A stretch of DNA of 64,000 bases from assembly GCF_024449095.1 (NCBI RefSeq), contig NZ_CP024627.1, positions 1,612,001 through 1,676,000 of the forward strand. Direction: 5' to 3'. A program made the translations under genes and the position numbers. The stretch comes from Vibrio coralliilyticus (GTDB lineage Bacteria; Pseudomonadota; Gammaproteobacteria; Enterobacterales; Vibrionaceae). Below are positions 35,027-45,096 of this stretch, piece after piece (the first letter of the stretch is position 1; each line of letters begins with the position of its first letter). The notes below the pieces were generated by a model, which saw nothing but the letters and a program-made list of their open reading frames with translations, was not told the origin of the DNA and did not search any database.

Positions 35027-36454
35027 ATGAGCCAAGAAAAGCAGCTTGAACAAAACTACAACTATACGGTCGTCCGTCAATTCACCTTAGTAACTATTCT
35101 ATGGGGTATTGTCGGTATGGGCGTTGGTGTTTTGATTGCCGCTCAATTAGTTTGGCCACAGCTAAACTTTGATACGCCGTGGTTGACGTACAGTCGTTTA
35201 CGTCCTCTGCATACTAATGCGGTTATTTTTGCGTTTGGTACAAGTGCTCTGTTCGCAACGTCTTACTACGTTGTACAGCGTACCTGTCAAACTCGTTTAT
35301 TTGGTGGCCCTCTTGTTGCCTTCACCTTCTGGGGATGGCAAGCAATCATTTTAGCCGCAGCAATTACTCTACCGTTAGGTATGACCTCTGGTAAGGAGTA
35401 TGCGGAACTGGAATGGCCGATCGACATCGCTATCGCAGTGGTTTGGGTATCTTATGCTATCGTGTTCTTCGGGACATTGATCAAGCGTAATACATCTCAC
35501 ATCTACGTAGCGAACTGGTTCTTCGGAGCCTTCATCATTACAGTAGCGGTTCTTCATATCGTTAACAGCATGGCGATCCCTGTCTCCATGGGCAAATCTT
35601 ACTCGATTTACTCTGGTGCTGTGGATGCAATGGTTCAATGGTGGTACGGACATAACGCAGTAGGCTTCCTACTCACTGCGGGTTTCCTTGGTATGATGTA
35701 CTACTTTGTTCCTAAGCAAGCTGAACGTCCTGTTTATTCTTACCGTCTATCTATCGTTCACTTCTGGGCGCTTGTATCTCTATACATTTGGGCAGGCCCT
35801 CACCACTTACACTACACAGCGCTTCCTGATTGGACGCAGTCTATTGGTATGGTGATGTCTCTGGTGCTATTCGCACCTTCTTGGGGTGGTATGATCAATG
35901 GTATCATGACGCTGTCTGGCGCTTGGCACAAACTTCGTTATGACCCAATTCTTCGTTTCCTAATCGTATCTCTATCGTTCTACGGTATGTCTACGTTTGA
36001 AGGTCCAATGATGTCAATTAAGACAGTTAACGCACTGTCTCACTACACTGACTGGACTATCGGCCACGTACACTCTGGTGCACTTGGTTGGGTTGCAATG
36101 GTTTCTATCGGTTCTGTATACCACCTAGTTCCTCGCCTGTTTGGTCAAGAGCGTATGTACTCTGTGAGCATGATCAACGCGCACTTCTGGTTGGCAACAA
36201 TCGGTACGGTTCTATACATCGTTGCAATGTGGATCTCTGGCGTAATGCAAGGTCTGATGTGGCGTGCAGTAAACTCTGACGGTACGTTAACTTACAGCTT
36301 CGTTGAATCTGTACAGGCATCTTACCCGTTCTACTTCGTACGTTTCCTAGGTGGTTTCATCTTCCTAACTGGTATGTTCTTGATGGCGTACAACACGTAT
36401 AAGACTGTCACAGCGCCAAAAGATAGCCTTAAAGCTATCCCACAGCCGGCATAA
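35027..36454 (+). CDS. ccoN: cbb3-type cytochrome c oxidase subunit I
   Basis: 475 aa. The start is taken at ATG 35027 because GGAAG is 8 bp ahead; ATG 35021 is too close to it. Twelve membrane helices are expected. The heme-copper oxidase histidines are in [15 protein letters not shown] (about 60), [11 protein letters not shown] (about 205), GPHHLHYTA (about 255) and [12 protein letters not shown] (about 345). It holds the high-spin/low-spin heme b and CuB centre and reduces O2 with high affinity at low oxygen. First gene of ccoNOQP. Confidence 0.97.
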   Translation: MSQEKQLEQNYNYTVVRQFTLVTILWGIVGMGVGVLIAAQLVWPQLNFDTPWLTYSRLRPLHTNAVIFAFGTSALFATSYYVVQRTCQTRLFGGPLVAFTFWGWQAIILAAAITLPLGMTSGKEYAELEWPIDIAIAVVWVSYAIVFFGTLIKRNTSHIYVANWFFGAFIITVAVLHIVNSMAIPVSMGKSYSIYSGAVDAMVQWWYGHNAVGFLLTAGFLGMMYYFVPKQAERPVYSYRLSIVHFWALVSLYIWAGPHHLHYTALPDWTQSIGMVMSLVLFAPSWGGMINGIMTLSGAWHKLRYDPILRFLIVSLSFYGMSTFEGPMMSIKTVNALSHYTDWTIGHVHSGALGWVAMVSIGSVYHLVPRLFGQERMYSVSMINAHFWLATIGTVLYIVAMWISGVMQGLMWRAVNSDGTLTYSFVESVQASYPFYFVRFLGGFIFLTGMFLMAYNTYKTVTAPKDSLKAIPQPA

Positions 36455-36467
36455 GGAGATTTAAAGA

Positions 36468-37088
36468 ATGAGTTCTAATTCTAACAATCGCCACGAAATT
36501 GTTGAACGCAATGTCGGTTTGCTAGCGATTCTTATTGTTTTTGCAATCAGCTTGGGTGCACTTGTAGAGATCACCCCGCTCATTTTCCAAAAACAAACAA
36601 CTGAGCCAGTGGATAACCTCCGACCATATACAGCTCTAGAGCTTGAAGGTCGTGATATCTACATCCGTGAAGGTTGTAATGTGTGCCACAGCCAAATGGT
36701 CCGCCCATTCCGTTCTGAAACAGAGCGTTATGGTCACTACTCTGTTGCTGGTGAAAGTGTATATGAGCACCCATTCTTATGGGGTTCTAAGCGTACAGGT
36801 CCAGACCTAGCACGCGTTGGTGGCCGTTACTCTGACGAGTGGCATCGAGTTCACCTACTTGATCCACGTGAGCTTGTTCCTGAGTCAAACATGCCTGGGT
36901 TCCCATGGCTGGCTGACAACGTTCTTGATGGCAAGAACACAGAGAAAAAGCTAACCGTCTTCCGCGATCAGTTTGGTGTTCCATACACGGATGAACAAAT
37001 CGCAAACGCGTCTAAAGATGTAGAAGGTAAAACAGAGATGGATGCCATCATTGCTTACCTTCAGTCTCTTGGTCACGCAATGAAGTAA
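36468..37088 (+). CDS. ccoO: cbb3-type cytochrome c oxidase subunit II
   Basis: 206 aa with one N-terminal membrane anchor (about 15-38, [18 protein letters not shown]). A single heme-c motif CNVCH (about residue 68) sits in the family sequence [13 protein letters not shown]. It passes electrons from CcoP to CcoN. An AAGGAG ribosome-binding site precedes it, 13 bp after ccoN. Confidence 0.97.
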   Translation: MSSNSNNRHEIVERNVGLLAILIVFAISLGALVEITPLIFQKQTTEPVDNLRPYTALELEGRDIYIREGCNVCHSQMVRPFRSETERYGHYSVAGESVYEHPFLWGSKRTGPDLARVGGRYSDEWHRVHLLDPRELVPESNMPGFPWLADNVLDGKNTEKKLTVFRDQFGVPYTDEQIANASKDVEGKTEMDAIIAYLQSLGHAMK

Positions 37089-37103
37089 TAAAGGGGTGAA
37101 ATT

Positions 37104-37280
37104 ATGGATATCGGTACTATTCATGGTATTTGGACCATAGTGCTTTTCGTGTGCTTTATAGGTGTAGTTTGGTGGGCATATGGCAAGAGTCGTCAAGCCC
37201 GCTTCGATGAAGCTGCGAACCTTGTTTTTGCCGATGAAGAGCAAACGCCCTCAAAAGAACAAGGAGTGACTAAGCAATGA
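37104..37280 (+). CDS. ccoQ: cbb3-type oxidase subunit CcoQ
   Basis: 58 aa, MDIGTIHGIW followed by a membrane helix (IVLFVCFIGVVWWAYG) and an acidic tail. It lies between ccoO and ccoP, and its stop overlaps the ccoP start (ATGA). CcoQ stabilises the oxidase and protects it from oxygen. Confidence 0.93.
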   Translation: MDIGTIHGIWTIVLFVCFIGVVWWAYGKSRQARFDEAANLVFADEEQTPSKEQGVTKQ

Positions 37281-38254
37281 CGACATTTTGGAGTCTTTGG
37301 ATCATCATCATCACAGTCGGAACACTGGTCGGCTGTGCTGCACTACTCTTCTGGTGCCTTAAAGATAAAATGGGCGTTGAAGAAGGTGCAGATATGGGTC
37401 ACGAATACGATGGTATTCGTGAGCTAAACAACCCACTACCTAAATGGTGGACATATCTGTTTGTTGGTACATTCGTATTCGCAGCAGTTTACTTCACGCT
37501 ATATCCAGGTATGGGTAGCTTCAAAGGTGTGCTGGGCTGGCAGAGTTCTGACCAACTAGTGACAACCGTGGAAGAATCAAAAGCATCTATCGCTAGAGCT
37601 CAAGAAAACAAACAGCTTGTGCAATACGCGAAAGAGCTAGACGATGCTGAAACTTACTTCGGTGAAGCGTTCAAGCGTCTGGCGTACGTTGATGGCTCTT
37701 CTGAGCTGCGCCCTATCCCAGAAATCGCCGCTGACGATGAAGCAGTGAAAGTAGGTCAACGATTGTTCCTGCAAAACTGTTCTCAGTGTCACGGTTCAGA
37801 CGCTCGTGGTCAAAAAGGTTTCCCTAACTTGACTGATGATGCGTGGTTATATGGTGGTGAGCCAGAAGCGATTGTAACGACAGTAATGCAAGGTCGTATC
37901 GGTCAGATGCCAGCATGGAAAGACGCGCTTGGTGAGCAAGGTGTTAAAGAAGTCGTTAGCTACACGCTAAGCCTTTCTGGACGCTCTGTTAACGCACGTG
38001 AAGCTGAAGCGGGTAAAGCGCGCTTTGTTGTGTGTGCGGCGTGTCATGGTACTGATGGTAAGGGTAACCCTGCTGTTGGTGCTCCTGACTTGACTGATCA
38101 GGACTGGTTGTTCGGTGGCTCTCGCGCCGATGTGACTGAAACAGTAATGAATGGACGCTCTGGTGTGATGCCAGCGTGGAAAGACATTTTGGGCGAAGAT
38201 AAAGTCCAACTCGTTTCAGCTTACGTCTGGAGCTTAAGCAACTCGGAACAATAA
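37277..38254 (+). CDS. ccoP: cbb3-type cytochrome c oxidase subunit III (diheme)
   Basis: 325 aa with two N-terminal membrane helices (about 5-28 and 56-77) and two cytochrome c domains with CSQCH (about residue 171) and CAACH (about 255) heme motifs, plus GQMPAWK and GVMPAWK axial-Met loops. It accepts electrons from soluble cytochromes. It overlaps ccoQ by 4 bp. A hairpin terminator (38270-38304) follows, before the assembly genes. Confidence 0.97.
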   Translation: MTTFWSLWIIIITVGTLVGCAALLFWCLKDKMGVEEGADMGHEYDGIRELNNPLPKWWTYLFVGTFVFAAVYFTLYPGMGSFKGVLGWQSSDQLVTTVEESKASIARAQENKQLVQYAKELDDAETYFGEAFKRLAYVDGSSELRPIPEIAADDEAVKVGQRLFLQNCSQCHGSDARGQKGFPNLTDDAWLYGGEPEAIVTTVMQGRIGQMPAWKDALGEQGVKEVVSYTLSLSGRSVNAREAEAGKARFVVCAACHGTDGKGNPAVGAPDLTDQDWLFGGSRADVTETVMNGRSGVMPAWKDILGEDKVQLVSAYVWSLSNSEQ

Positions 38255-38269
38255 GTTACATTTCAACAA

Positions 38270-38312
38270 CAGCCCCTTACTTTCTATAGATGGTAATGGG
38301 GCTGTCTTTCTT
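38270..38312 (+). terminator. hairpin after ccoP
   Basis: CAGCCCCTTAC (38270-38280) and GTAATGGGGCTG (38293-38304) pair with a bulge and are followed by a T/C-rich tract. Confidence 0.6.
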
Positions 38313-38358
38313 TTAGAGTTAACTCCCTGATTCTATTTTATTAATCGAGAACTTTTTT

Positions 38359-38838
38359 ATGGTAAAGCCTTGGTATAAGCAGTTTTGGCCGTGGTTCCTA
38401 ATCATCCTGCCGTTAACCGTCGTTGTTTGGACAATCATCACTGTCATCGTATTTTCTAATAATTCGGTGTCTCTGGTGACTGAGGATTACTATAAAAAAG
38501 GAAAAGGAATCAACATCGACATTTCGAAGATCAATGTTGCAAGAGATTTAGGCTTGTCAGCAAAGGTCTTTTCCGATGGTAATGATGTCATCATTCAGTT
38601 TGACAAAGGCGAGCTAGACCATTTTCCTGCGATCACAGCTATGTTCGCGCACCGAACTCTGCCAGATCGCGATTTCAGCCAGCTACTGACATCGGATGCA
38701 AAGGGTCAATACCGTTTATCTCTAAATTCTGAGCTTCAGGGGCCGTGGTTTATTGAACTCACCCCACATGATAAACATTGGTTGGTTCAAGGCCGAGTCA
38801 CCTTCCCTTCATCATCTCCTGTAGAATTATCAAACTGA
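38359..38838 (+). CDS. ccoH: cbb3 oxidase assembly protein CcoH (FixH family)
   Basis: 159 aa with an N-terminal membrane helix (about 10-32, FWPWFLIILPLTVVVWTIITVIVF) and the conserved SVSLVTEDYYKKGKGIN segment of FixH/CcoH, then a periplasmic beta domain. Required for assembly or stability of cbb3 oxidase. It is separated from ccoP by the terminator and is 7 bp before ccoI. Confidence 0.92.
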   Translation: MVKPWYKQFWPWFLIILPLTVVVWTIITVIVFSNNSVSLVTEDYYKKGKGINIDISKINVARDLGLSAKVFSDGNDVIIQFDKGELDHFPAITAMFAHRTLPDRDFSQLLTSDAKGQYRLSLNSELQGPWFIELTPHDKHWLVQGRVTFPSSSPVELSN

Positions 38839-38845
38839 TCAGCTT

Positions 38846-41218
38846 ATGTGTGAATCGTGTTATCACTGCGGTGAAGAAGTACCAGTCAACACGGACTTTA
38901 AAGTCGAAATCTTAGGAGAAATCAGGGCAATGTGCTGCCCTGGTTGTGAAACTGTCGCCCAAACGATTGTCGATAGTGGCTTAGTCTCTTACTACCAGTA
39001 TCGTACTGCCCCCGCGGAAAAAGCCGATTTGGTGCCTGAACAACTTCAGGCACTGATTCATTATGATAACGAAGAAGTCCAATCTGAGTTTGTGAGAAAC
39101 GCCGAAGACAAAGCCGAAGTGACCTTGTCACTAGAAGGCGTTTCATGTGCAGCATGTGCTTGGCTAATTGAAAAGCAAGTTTCCACTCGTACTGGCGTTC
39201 TTTCTATTCGAGTCAATACTACGACAAACCGCGCAATCCTAGCATGGGATAAAACCCAAACTAAACTCAGCGAACTGCTTTCTAGTATTCATCAGCTCGG
39301 TTACAAAGCTGCACCTTTTGAAGCAGACAAACAAGAAGCCGCCTATCATGAATCCATGAAGCAATACCTTTATCGACTGGGTATTGCTGGTTTGGCAACC
39401 ATGCAAGTAATGATGCTGGCTGTCGCACTTTATTTGGAAGTATTTGGTGACTTAGAGCCTGAATTTAAAAGCTACTTTCGTTGGGTGAGTTTAATCTTCG
39501 CAACCCCAGTAATGCTCTACTCTGCCCTTCCATTCTACCTCAATGCATGGCGAAGCATTCGCAGCCGAACGCTAGGCATGGATGTCCCCGTCTCATTGGC
39601 CATGATCTTCGCGTACTTTGCCAGCTTGGTAGCAACCGTCACTGAGCAAGGTGAAGTCTTTTTTGAGTCCATCTCTATGTTTGCGTTTTTCCTACTCGTA
39701 GGTCGTTTTCTTGAGATGCGTGCTCGGCGTAAAGCGGCAGCGGCAAGTGGCAACCTTCTAAAGCTTATCCCCGCTATTGCAACAAAGCTGGATGGCGATC
39801 AGGTCCCTGTAAAAACGCTCAAACTCGGTGACCAAATTCGCGTTCTTCCGGGAGAGCACATTCCTGCAGACGGGAGAATCATTAAAGGGCGTGTCCATAT
39901 TGATGAATCCATGTTAACTGGCGAATCTGTACCAGTGGTCAAGAATATCGATGACCATGTGTATGCAGGCACCTTGAATGGTGAAGAATCTTTCGAGCTT
40001 GAGGTGATGTCCACAAAAGCAGACTCAATGATTTCCAATATTGTTCGCTTACAAGATGAAGCCCAGCTATCAAAGCCTAAAATCGCGCAAATTGCAGATG
40101 TTGTCGCTCGCTACTTTGTCGCTATCATATTGGTCATTGCAGCAGGCACTTGGTTTTTCTGGCATCAAACTAAACCTGACGACGCGTTTTGGATCATGCT
40201 GTCGGTTTTAGTGGCAACTTGTCCTTGTGCACTATCTCTGGCAACACCAACCGCATTAACTTGTGCGACTTCTCGAATGGGTAACCTCGGTATATTACTT
40301 CGAAAAGGCCACGTCTTTGAGACTCTCTGTAAAGTCAACCATCTTATTATCGACAAAACTGGCACGCTAACACATGGCGATATAGTGATCAGTGAAGTAA
40401 ACACCTTCTCTGATACCTCAAAAGAAGAAGCCTTAGCGCTCGCGGCCTCACTGGAATCGCACGCAAATCATCCGATCGCGAGAGCTTTTAAATCATATCA
40501 AAATGTTGATATTCAAGTCACTGATGTTGAAAACATGATTGGCTCTGGCATTCAAGGTGTACATCAAGGCAAAAAAGTTAAGATTGGCAGTGCACACTTC
40601 ATATTAGGCGAACAAGCTCAAGCGGAACCTAACTCCGTTTACCTAAGCCTTGATGATCAGCACATTGCCACCTTCACATACCAAGACCCAATTCGGGCTG
40701 AGTCCAAAACATTCATCGAACGTTTCAAGCAGGCAGGCATCAAAGTCACTCTGTTAACGGGTGATTCTGAATCAAATGCAAATGTTGTCGCTAAAGAAAT
40801 CGGTATCGAAACCGTTATTGCCGAAGCCAAACCTCAAGATAAACTTGAGTATCTGAAAAAAGTGGATGGAACGGATGTGACAATGATGATTGGCGATGGC
40901 ATTAATGATGCCCCTACTCTTGCAGGAGCACACCTTTCAATTGCTATGGGGGGCGGTGCTGATGTAGCAAAGGCCTCAGCAGATATGGTCCTTCTGGGTG
41001 ACCAACTTGACCGGATTCTTGAAGCTCGAACACTGGCTTTGCAAACACGTAAAATCATCCGTGAAAACCTAATATGGTCTCTTGGATATAACGTGTTGAT
41101 TCTGCCATTAGCAGTTGCTGGGTTTGTTGCACCATATTTTGCAGTTGTTGGTATGTCTGCAAGCTCAATTATTGTAGTATCTAATTCTCTACGCTTGCTC
41201 AAAGAGAAAGGTAAATAA
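38846..41218 (+). CDS. ccoI: copper-transporting P1B-type ATPase for cbb3 assembly (CcoI/FixI)
   Basis: 790 aa. An N-terminal Cys-rich region (CYHCGEEVP, MCCPGCE) and a heavy-metal-associated domain with CAAC (about residue 105) come first. Eight membrane helices follow, with the ion motif CPC in ATCPCALSLATPTALTC (about residue 460), phosphorylation site DKTGTLT (about 500) and hinge GDGINDAP (about 680). It exports copper for the CuB centre of CcoN. Next gene ccoS begins 1 bp after the stop. Confidence 0.95.
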   Translation: MCESCYHCGEEVPVNTDFKVEILGEIRAMCCPGCETVAQTIVDSGLVSYYQYRTAPAEKADLVPEQLQALIHYDNEEVQSEFVRNAEDKAEVTLSLEGVSCAACAWLIEKQVSTRTGVLSIRVNTTTNRAILAWDKTQTKLSELLSSIHQLGYKAAPFEADKQEAAYHESMKQYLYRLGIAGLATMQVMMLAVALYLEVFGDLEPEFKSYFRWVSLIFATPVMLYSALPFYLNAWRSIRSRTLGMDVPVSLAMIFAYFASLVATVTEQGEVFFESISMFAFFLLVGRFLEMRARRKAAAASGNLLKLIPAIATKLDGDQVPVKTLKLGDQIRVLPGEHIPADGRIIKGRVHIDESMLTGESVPVVKNIDDHVYAGTLNGEESFELEVMSTKADSMISNIVRLQDEAQLSKPKIAQIADVVARYFVAIILVIAAGTWFFWHQTKPDDAFWIMLSVLVATCPCALSLATPTALTCATSRMGNLGILLRKGHVFETLCKVNHLIIDKTGTLTHGDIVISEVNTFSDTSKEEALALAASLESHANHPIARAFKSYQNVDIQVTDVENMIGSGIQGVHQGKKVKIGSAHFILGEQAQAEPNSVYLSLDDQHIATFTYQDPIRAESKTFIERFKQAGIKVTLLTGDSESNANVVAKEIGIETVIAEAKPQDKLEYLKKVDGTDVTMMIGDGINDAPTLAGAHLSIAMGGGADVAKASADMVLLGDQLDRILEARTLALQTRKIIRENLIWSLGYNVLILPLAVAGFVAPYFAVVGMSASSIIVVSNSLRLLKEKGK

Positions 41219-41219
41219 G

Positions 41220-41384
41220 ATGGAAAGCCTTTATATTCTGATCCCAATTGCTATCGTATTAGTGTGTGTCGCTATTGCAATCTTCCTATGGGCAGTTAAA
41301 AGCGATCAATTTGAGGATCTAGAGCGACAAGGTCATAACATCCTGTTTGATGAAGACGAGAAGAACAAGAGTCCCCACAAATGA
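41220..41384 (+). CDS. ccoS: cbb3 oxidase assembly protein CcoS
   Basis: 54 aa, too short for many gene callers. MESLYILIPIAIVLVCVAI forms the single membrane helix, followed by FLWAVKSDQFEDLERQG, the typical CcoS/FixS pattern. It starts 1 bp after the ccoI stop, and its stop overlaps the next start by 4 bp (ATGA). Confidence 0.93.
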   Translation: MESLYILIPIAIVLVCVAIAIFLWAVKSDQFEDLERQGHNILFDEDEKNKSPHK

Positions 41385-42052
41385 CACCCGATTGGCTGGG
41401 CGCTCTACTGATAGGGATCATCGGTGCAGGCCACTGTATGGGAATGTGTGGAGGCATTGCTTCAGTGCTTACCATGGGGCAAACCCACAGCTCTAAATGG
41501 GTTCCTGTCTTTTATAATCTAGGCAGACTGTTGAGTTATGCCAGTATCGGTGCCATCGTTGGTGGTGCTATCTCTTCTATTGCCGAAATCAGTTCATTGA
41601 ACAACGCGTTGACTTGGTTGAGGCTGGGAGCGGCAGTATTCATGATGGTACTCGCCTTCTACATTGGTCGTTGGTGGCAGGGCTTACTTTACGTCGAGAA
41701 GATAGGCCAGAAACTGTGGAAATTCATTTCCCCAGCAGGGAAATCACTATTGCCGTTGAAATCCCCTGCTCATGCGCTTCCATTTGGCTTTATCTGGGGG
41801 TGGTTACCATGTGGGTTAGTGTATTCAACATTAACTTGGTCTGCCGTGTCAGGTAATGCTGTTAACGGGGCGTTAATCATGCTCGCATTTGGGGTAGGAA
41901 CTTTACCTGCGATGCTGCTTATGGGCTTTGGTGCCACCTATTTGCACAAACTGCAACAGTCGACGATTTTTCGCAACTTTGGGGCGTTATTGATTTTATC
42001 TTACGGGATCTACACAGCTTACGGAGCAATAACCATATTATCATTAACTTGA
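41381..42052 (+). CDS. sulfite exporter TauE/SafE family membrane protein linked to cbb3 assembly
   Basis: 223 aa, six membrane helices. The N-terminal GIIGAGHCMGMCGGIAS with His and two Cys, and GWLPCGLVYSTL (about 143-155), are features of the DUF/TauE-like family usually found right after ccoS in gammaproteobacteria. A copper role is suspected from those Cys and His residues and from position. It overlaps ccoS by 4 bp, so it belongs to the ccoHIS unit. Confidence 0.85.
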   Translation: MTPDWLGALLIGIIGAGHCMGMCGGIASVLTMGQTHSSKWVPVFYNLGRLLSYASIGAIVGGAISSIAEISSLNNALTWLRLGAAVFMMVLAFYIGRWWQGLLYVEKIGQKLWKFISPAGKSLLPLKSPAHALPFGFIWGWLPCGLVYSTLTWSAVSGNAVNGALIMLAFGVGTLPAMLLMGFGATYLHKLQQSTIFRNFGALLILSYGIYTAYGAITILSLT

Positions 42053-42113
42053 TATACTCCTGTTTTTCTGCGGCTTTTTTAACTACCCTTTAGGATTAAT
42101 GAGTGCTAAAATA

Positions 42114-42127
42114 TTGATGTATATCAA
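42114..42127. promoter_or_regulatory. FNR box upstream of fnr
   Basis: TTGAT-GTAT-ATCAA is a perfect match to the FNR consensus TTGAT-N4-ATCAA. It is 15 bp before the fnr start, downstream of any reasonable promoter, so it would act as a repression site (autoregulation). Confidence 0.85.
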
Positions 42128-42142
42128 ATCTTGAAGGTTGTT

Positions 42143-42892
42143 ATGATTTCTGAAAAGCCTGCAACAAAACGCGTCCAATCCGGTGGATGTGCTATTCACT
42201 GTCAAGACTGCAGTATCAGCCAACTGTGTATTCCATTTACACTGAATGAGTCCGAGTTGGACCAACTAGATCAAATCATCGAGCGAAAAAAGCCAATCCA
42301 GAAAGGACAAGAGCTTTTTAAAGCGGGTGACGAGCTAAAGTCTCTGTACGCTATTCGTTCAGGCACAATCAAAAGCTATACAATCACAGAGCAAGGTGAC
42401 GAGCAAATTACCGCTTTCCATCTCGCAGGTGACTTAGTGGGCTTTGATGCTATCACCGGTGATCTACACCCAAGTTTTGCACAAGCACTGGAAACATCGA
42501 TGGTGTGTGAAATTCCATACGAAACCTTAGACGACCTTTCAGGAAAAATGCCTAAACTTCGTCAGCAAATCATGCGCTTGATGAGTAACGAAATCAAAGG
42601 CGATCAAGAGATGATCTTGTTACTGTCTAAGAAAAATGCAGAAGAGCGTTTAGCCGCATTCCTTTATAATTTATCGACTCGCTTCTCTCAGCGTGGATTT
42701 AGCCCTCGCGAATTCCGTTTGACTATGACACGTGGTGACATCGGTAATTACCTAGGCTTAACTGTAGAAACCATCTCCCGCCTATTGGGTCGTTTCCAAA
42801 AATCAGAAATTCTCAGTGTCAAAGGTAAGTACATCACAATTCTTGACCACGACACGCTAATGGAGTTAGCTGGAGTTTCAACAGAATCTTAA
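42143..42892 (+). CDS. fnr: oxygen-sensing global regulator FNR
   Basis: 249 aa from ATG 42143 (AAGG upstream); an ATG/GTG nearer 42131 is not needed. The [4Fe-4S] cysteines are C16, C20, C23 and C29 in [16 protein letters not shown], plus C118 (MVCEIPYE). A cyclic-nucleotide-binding-like sensor fold follows, and the HTH recognition helix [11 protein letters not shown] lies near residue 207. In the absence of O2 it dimerises and controls anaerobic and microaerobic genes, including usually the cbb3 genes just upstream. An FNR box sits 15 bp upstream. Confidence 0.97.
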   Translation: MISEKPATKRVQSGGCAIHCQDCSISQLCIPFTLNESELDQLDQIIERKKPIQKGQELFKAGDELKSLYAIRSGTIKSYTITEQGDEQITAFHLAGDLVGFDAITGDLHPSFAQALETSMVCEIPYETLDDLSGKMPKLRQQIMRLMSNEIKGDQEMILLLSKKNAEERLAAFLYNLSTRFSQRGFSPREFRLTMTRGDIGNYLGLTVETISRLLGRFQKSEILSVKGKYITILDHDTLMELAGVSTES

Positions 42893-42900
42893 TAACTTCA

Positions 42901-42937
42901 ATGACGTAGCTCAAAACAGAGCTGCGTCATATTTTTT
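42901..42937 (+). terminator. terminator after fnr
   Basis: ATGACGTAGCTC (42901-42912) and GAGCTGCGTCAT (42919-42930) form a stem with one mismatch, followed by ATTTTTT. Confidence 0.85.
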
Positions 42938-43021
42938 CCACCTTCCCAGCTTTTTTTCTAAAAATCTTCTCCCAGCTAGGCTACATTAGTCATATAACTC
43001 TCCCACTCCTAAGGAGTTACT

Positions 43022-43969
43022 ATGAGTATCTATAACAAAATACTAGTGGTTGCAGACATCAATAAAGATGAACAACCTGCCCTAGCTCGTGCTATGCAGC
43101 TCGCTGCTAAAAGTCGCTCTCGCAGTCAGGTGACTTTCTTCTTGTCTATCTACGATTTTTCTTATGACATGACTTCAATGTTGTCCGTTGACGAACGAGA
43201 CGCTATGCGCCGTGGTGTTATTGGCCAACGCGAGCAATGGATGCAAAATGTTGCGAAACCTTATTTGAATGACAATATTGATTTTGAAGTGAAAGTGGTA
43301 TGGCACAATCGCCCTTACGAAGCGATCATCGCTGAAACTTTTGCGGGAAGCCACGATATTGTCATCAAAGGCACACGTAAACATGACGTCCTTGAGTCAG
43401 TAATTTTCACCCCAACAGACTGGCACCTGCTTCGTAAATGCCCTTGCCCTGTATTACTGGTGAAAAATGCGGATTGGCCGGAAGATGCAAGCATTCTCGC
43501 CTCTGTTCATGTAGGCTCTGAAAATGATACTCATCTCGGACTCAATGATAGTATGGTTGAGCAGATGAAAAGCTTAACAGAGCGCCTTGGTGCTAAGCCC
43601 TATCTAGTTAATGCTTACCCTATCACTCCGGCTAATATCACGATCGAACTACCCGAATTTGACCCTACTACTTACAGTGATGCGGTTCGTGGTCATCACC
43701 TCACAGCGATGAAAGCATTACGCCAGAAGCATGGTTATGATGAACAACAAACAATCGTGGAACAAGGGTTGCCTGAAGATGTCATTCCAGAAGCAGCCGA
43801 AAAATTAAATGCTGCCATGGTGATCATTGGAACCACTGGCCGCACTGGTTTATCTGCTGTTTTCATCGGCAATACCGCTGAACATGTTATTGATAAAATA
43901 AACTGTGATGTATTAGCCCTCAAACCACAAGGTTATATAAGCCCTCTGGACCCAAAAACCGCCGTGTAA
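43022..43969 (+). CDS. uspE: universal stress protein E
   Basis: 315 aa, two tandem Usp domains (about 1-150 and 160-305). Nucleotide-binding-like segments are PCPVLLVKN at the end of the first and MVIIGTTGRTGLSAVFIGNTAE in the second. UspE is the tandem-type stress protein next to fnr in gammaproteobacteria, linked to motility, adhesion and stress survival. The ribosome-binding site is AAGGAG. Confidence 0.93.
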   Translation: MSIYNKILVVADINKDEQPALARAMQLAAKSRSRSQVTFFLSIYDFSYDMTSMLSVDERDAMRRGVIGQREQWMQNVAKPYLNDNIDFEVKVVWHNRPYEAIIAETFAGSHDIVIKGTRKHDVLESVIFTPTDWHLLRKCPCPVLLVKNADWPEDASILASVHVGSENDTHLGLNDSMVEQMKSLTERLGAKPYLVNAYPITPANITIELPEFDPTTYSDAVRGHHLTAMKALRQKHGYDEQQTIVEQGLPEDVIPEAAEKLNAAMVIIGTTGRTGLSAVFIGNTAEHVIDKINCDVLALKPQGYISPLDPKTAV

Positions 43970-43983
43970 TTCAGCCTCTTCTC

Positions 43984-44015
43984 ATCCCCTTAAGATAACT
44001 TAAGGGGATTTTTTA
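43984..44015 (+). terminator. terminator after uspE
   Basis: ATCCCCTTAAG (43984-43994) and CTTAAGGGGAT (43999-44009) form a perfect stem followed by six T. Confidence 0.88.
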
Positions 44016-44108
44016 TTGCCTTCTATTTATTAGAACTGGCATCTAATTCATTTATCCGTATCATACCCACTTCATTTTGGTTTCATGATTGATTAAGACT
44101 GCAAGCGA

Positions 44109-45041
44109 ATGACTGAGCAAACTCAAGAGCTAACAAAAGCTCAACAATACAACTTCAACAAGTTACAAAAGCGTATTCGTCGTAATACAGGCCAAGCGAT
44201 TCAAGACTTCAACATGATTGAAGAAGGCGATCGCATTATGGTTTGTCTGTCTGGCGGTAAAGACAGCTTTACTATGCTTGATATTCTGATGAGTTTGCAA
44301 AAAAGTGCGCCGATTAACTTCTCGCTAATTGCTGTGAATCTAGACCAAAAGCAGCCAGGCTTCCCAGGCCATATTCTTCCTGAATACTTAGAGTCTTTGG
44401 GTGTTGAGTACAAAATTGTAGAAGAAGATACTTACTCGATTGTTCAGGACAAGATCCCTGAAGGTAAGACAACTTGTTCTCTATGTTCTCGCCTACGTCG
44501 TGGCATTCTATACCGTACCGCGAACGAGCTAGGTGCGACTAAGATTGCTCTAGGTCACCACCGCGACGATATTTTAGAAACACTGTTCCTAAACATGTTC
44601 CACGGCGGAAAGATGAAAGGCATGCCACCTAAGCTGGTATCAGATAACGGTGAACATGTGGTAATTCGTCCGCTGGCTTATTGTCGTGAGAAAGATATTA
44701 TCAAATTCTCAGATATGCGTGGTTATCCTATTATCCCATGTAACCTGTGTGGTTCTCAGCCAAATCTACAACGTCAAAATATTAAGCAGATGCTGAACGA
44801 TTGGGATAAGCGTTTTCCTGGTCGAATTGAAACCATGTTCCGTGCAATGCAAAATGTAGTACCGAGTCACTTAGCTGATCATGAATTATTCGATTTTAAG
44901 TCTATCGATAAAGACTCTGGTGTTATTAATGGCGGGGATATCGGTTTTGATAAAGAAGAGATGCCAACACAAGAGATCGTTGACGAAGATAGAGTTCAAG
45001 AGTTTGATCCGAATTTACAACTTGACGTCACTAACATCTAA
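44109..45041 (+). CDS. ttcA: tRNA 2-thiocytidine(32) synthetase TtcA
   Basis: 310 aa. PP-loop motif [13 protein letters not shown] near residue 48 binds ATP. The Cys-x-x-Cys iron-sulfur motif is in [12 protein letters not shown] (about 120-131), with the third Cys in CNLCGSQ (about 208). It thiolates C32 of some tRNAs. The gene is intact and follows uspE, the usual Vibrio order. A bidirectional terminator follows (45056-45083). Confidence 0.96.
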   Translation: MTEQTQELTKAQQYNFNKLQKRIRRNTGQAIQDFNMIEEGDRIMVCLSGGKDSFTMLDILMSLQKSAPINFSLIAVNLDQKQPGFPGHILPEYLESLGVEYKIVEEDTYSIVQDKIPEGKTTCSLCSRLRRGILYRTANELGATKIALGHHRDDILETLFLNMFHGGKMKGMPPKLVSDNGEHVVIRPLAYCREKDIIKFSDMRGYPIIPCNLCGSQPNLQRQNIKQMLNDWDKRFPGRIETMFRAMQNVVPSHLADHELFDFKSIDKDSGVINGGDIGFDKEEMPTQEIVDEDRVQEFDPNLQLDVTNI

Positions 45042-45055
45042 ACACATTGAGTATT

Positions 45056-45083
45056 AAAAAAGGGTCGTATTTACGGCCCTTTT
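45056..45083. terminator. bidirectional terminator after ttcA
   Basis: AAAAAGGGTCGTA and TACGGCCCTTTT arms form a stem ending in T on the plus strand and A on the left side, between convergent genes. Confidence 0.8.
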
Positions 45084-45096
45084 GTATATCCGAGTA

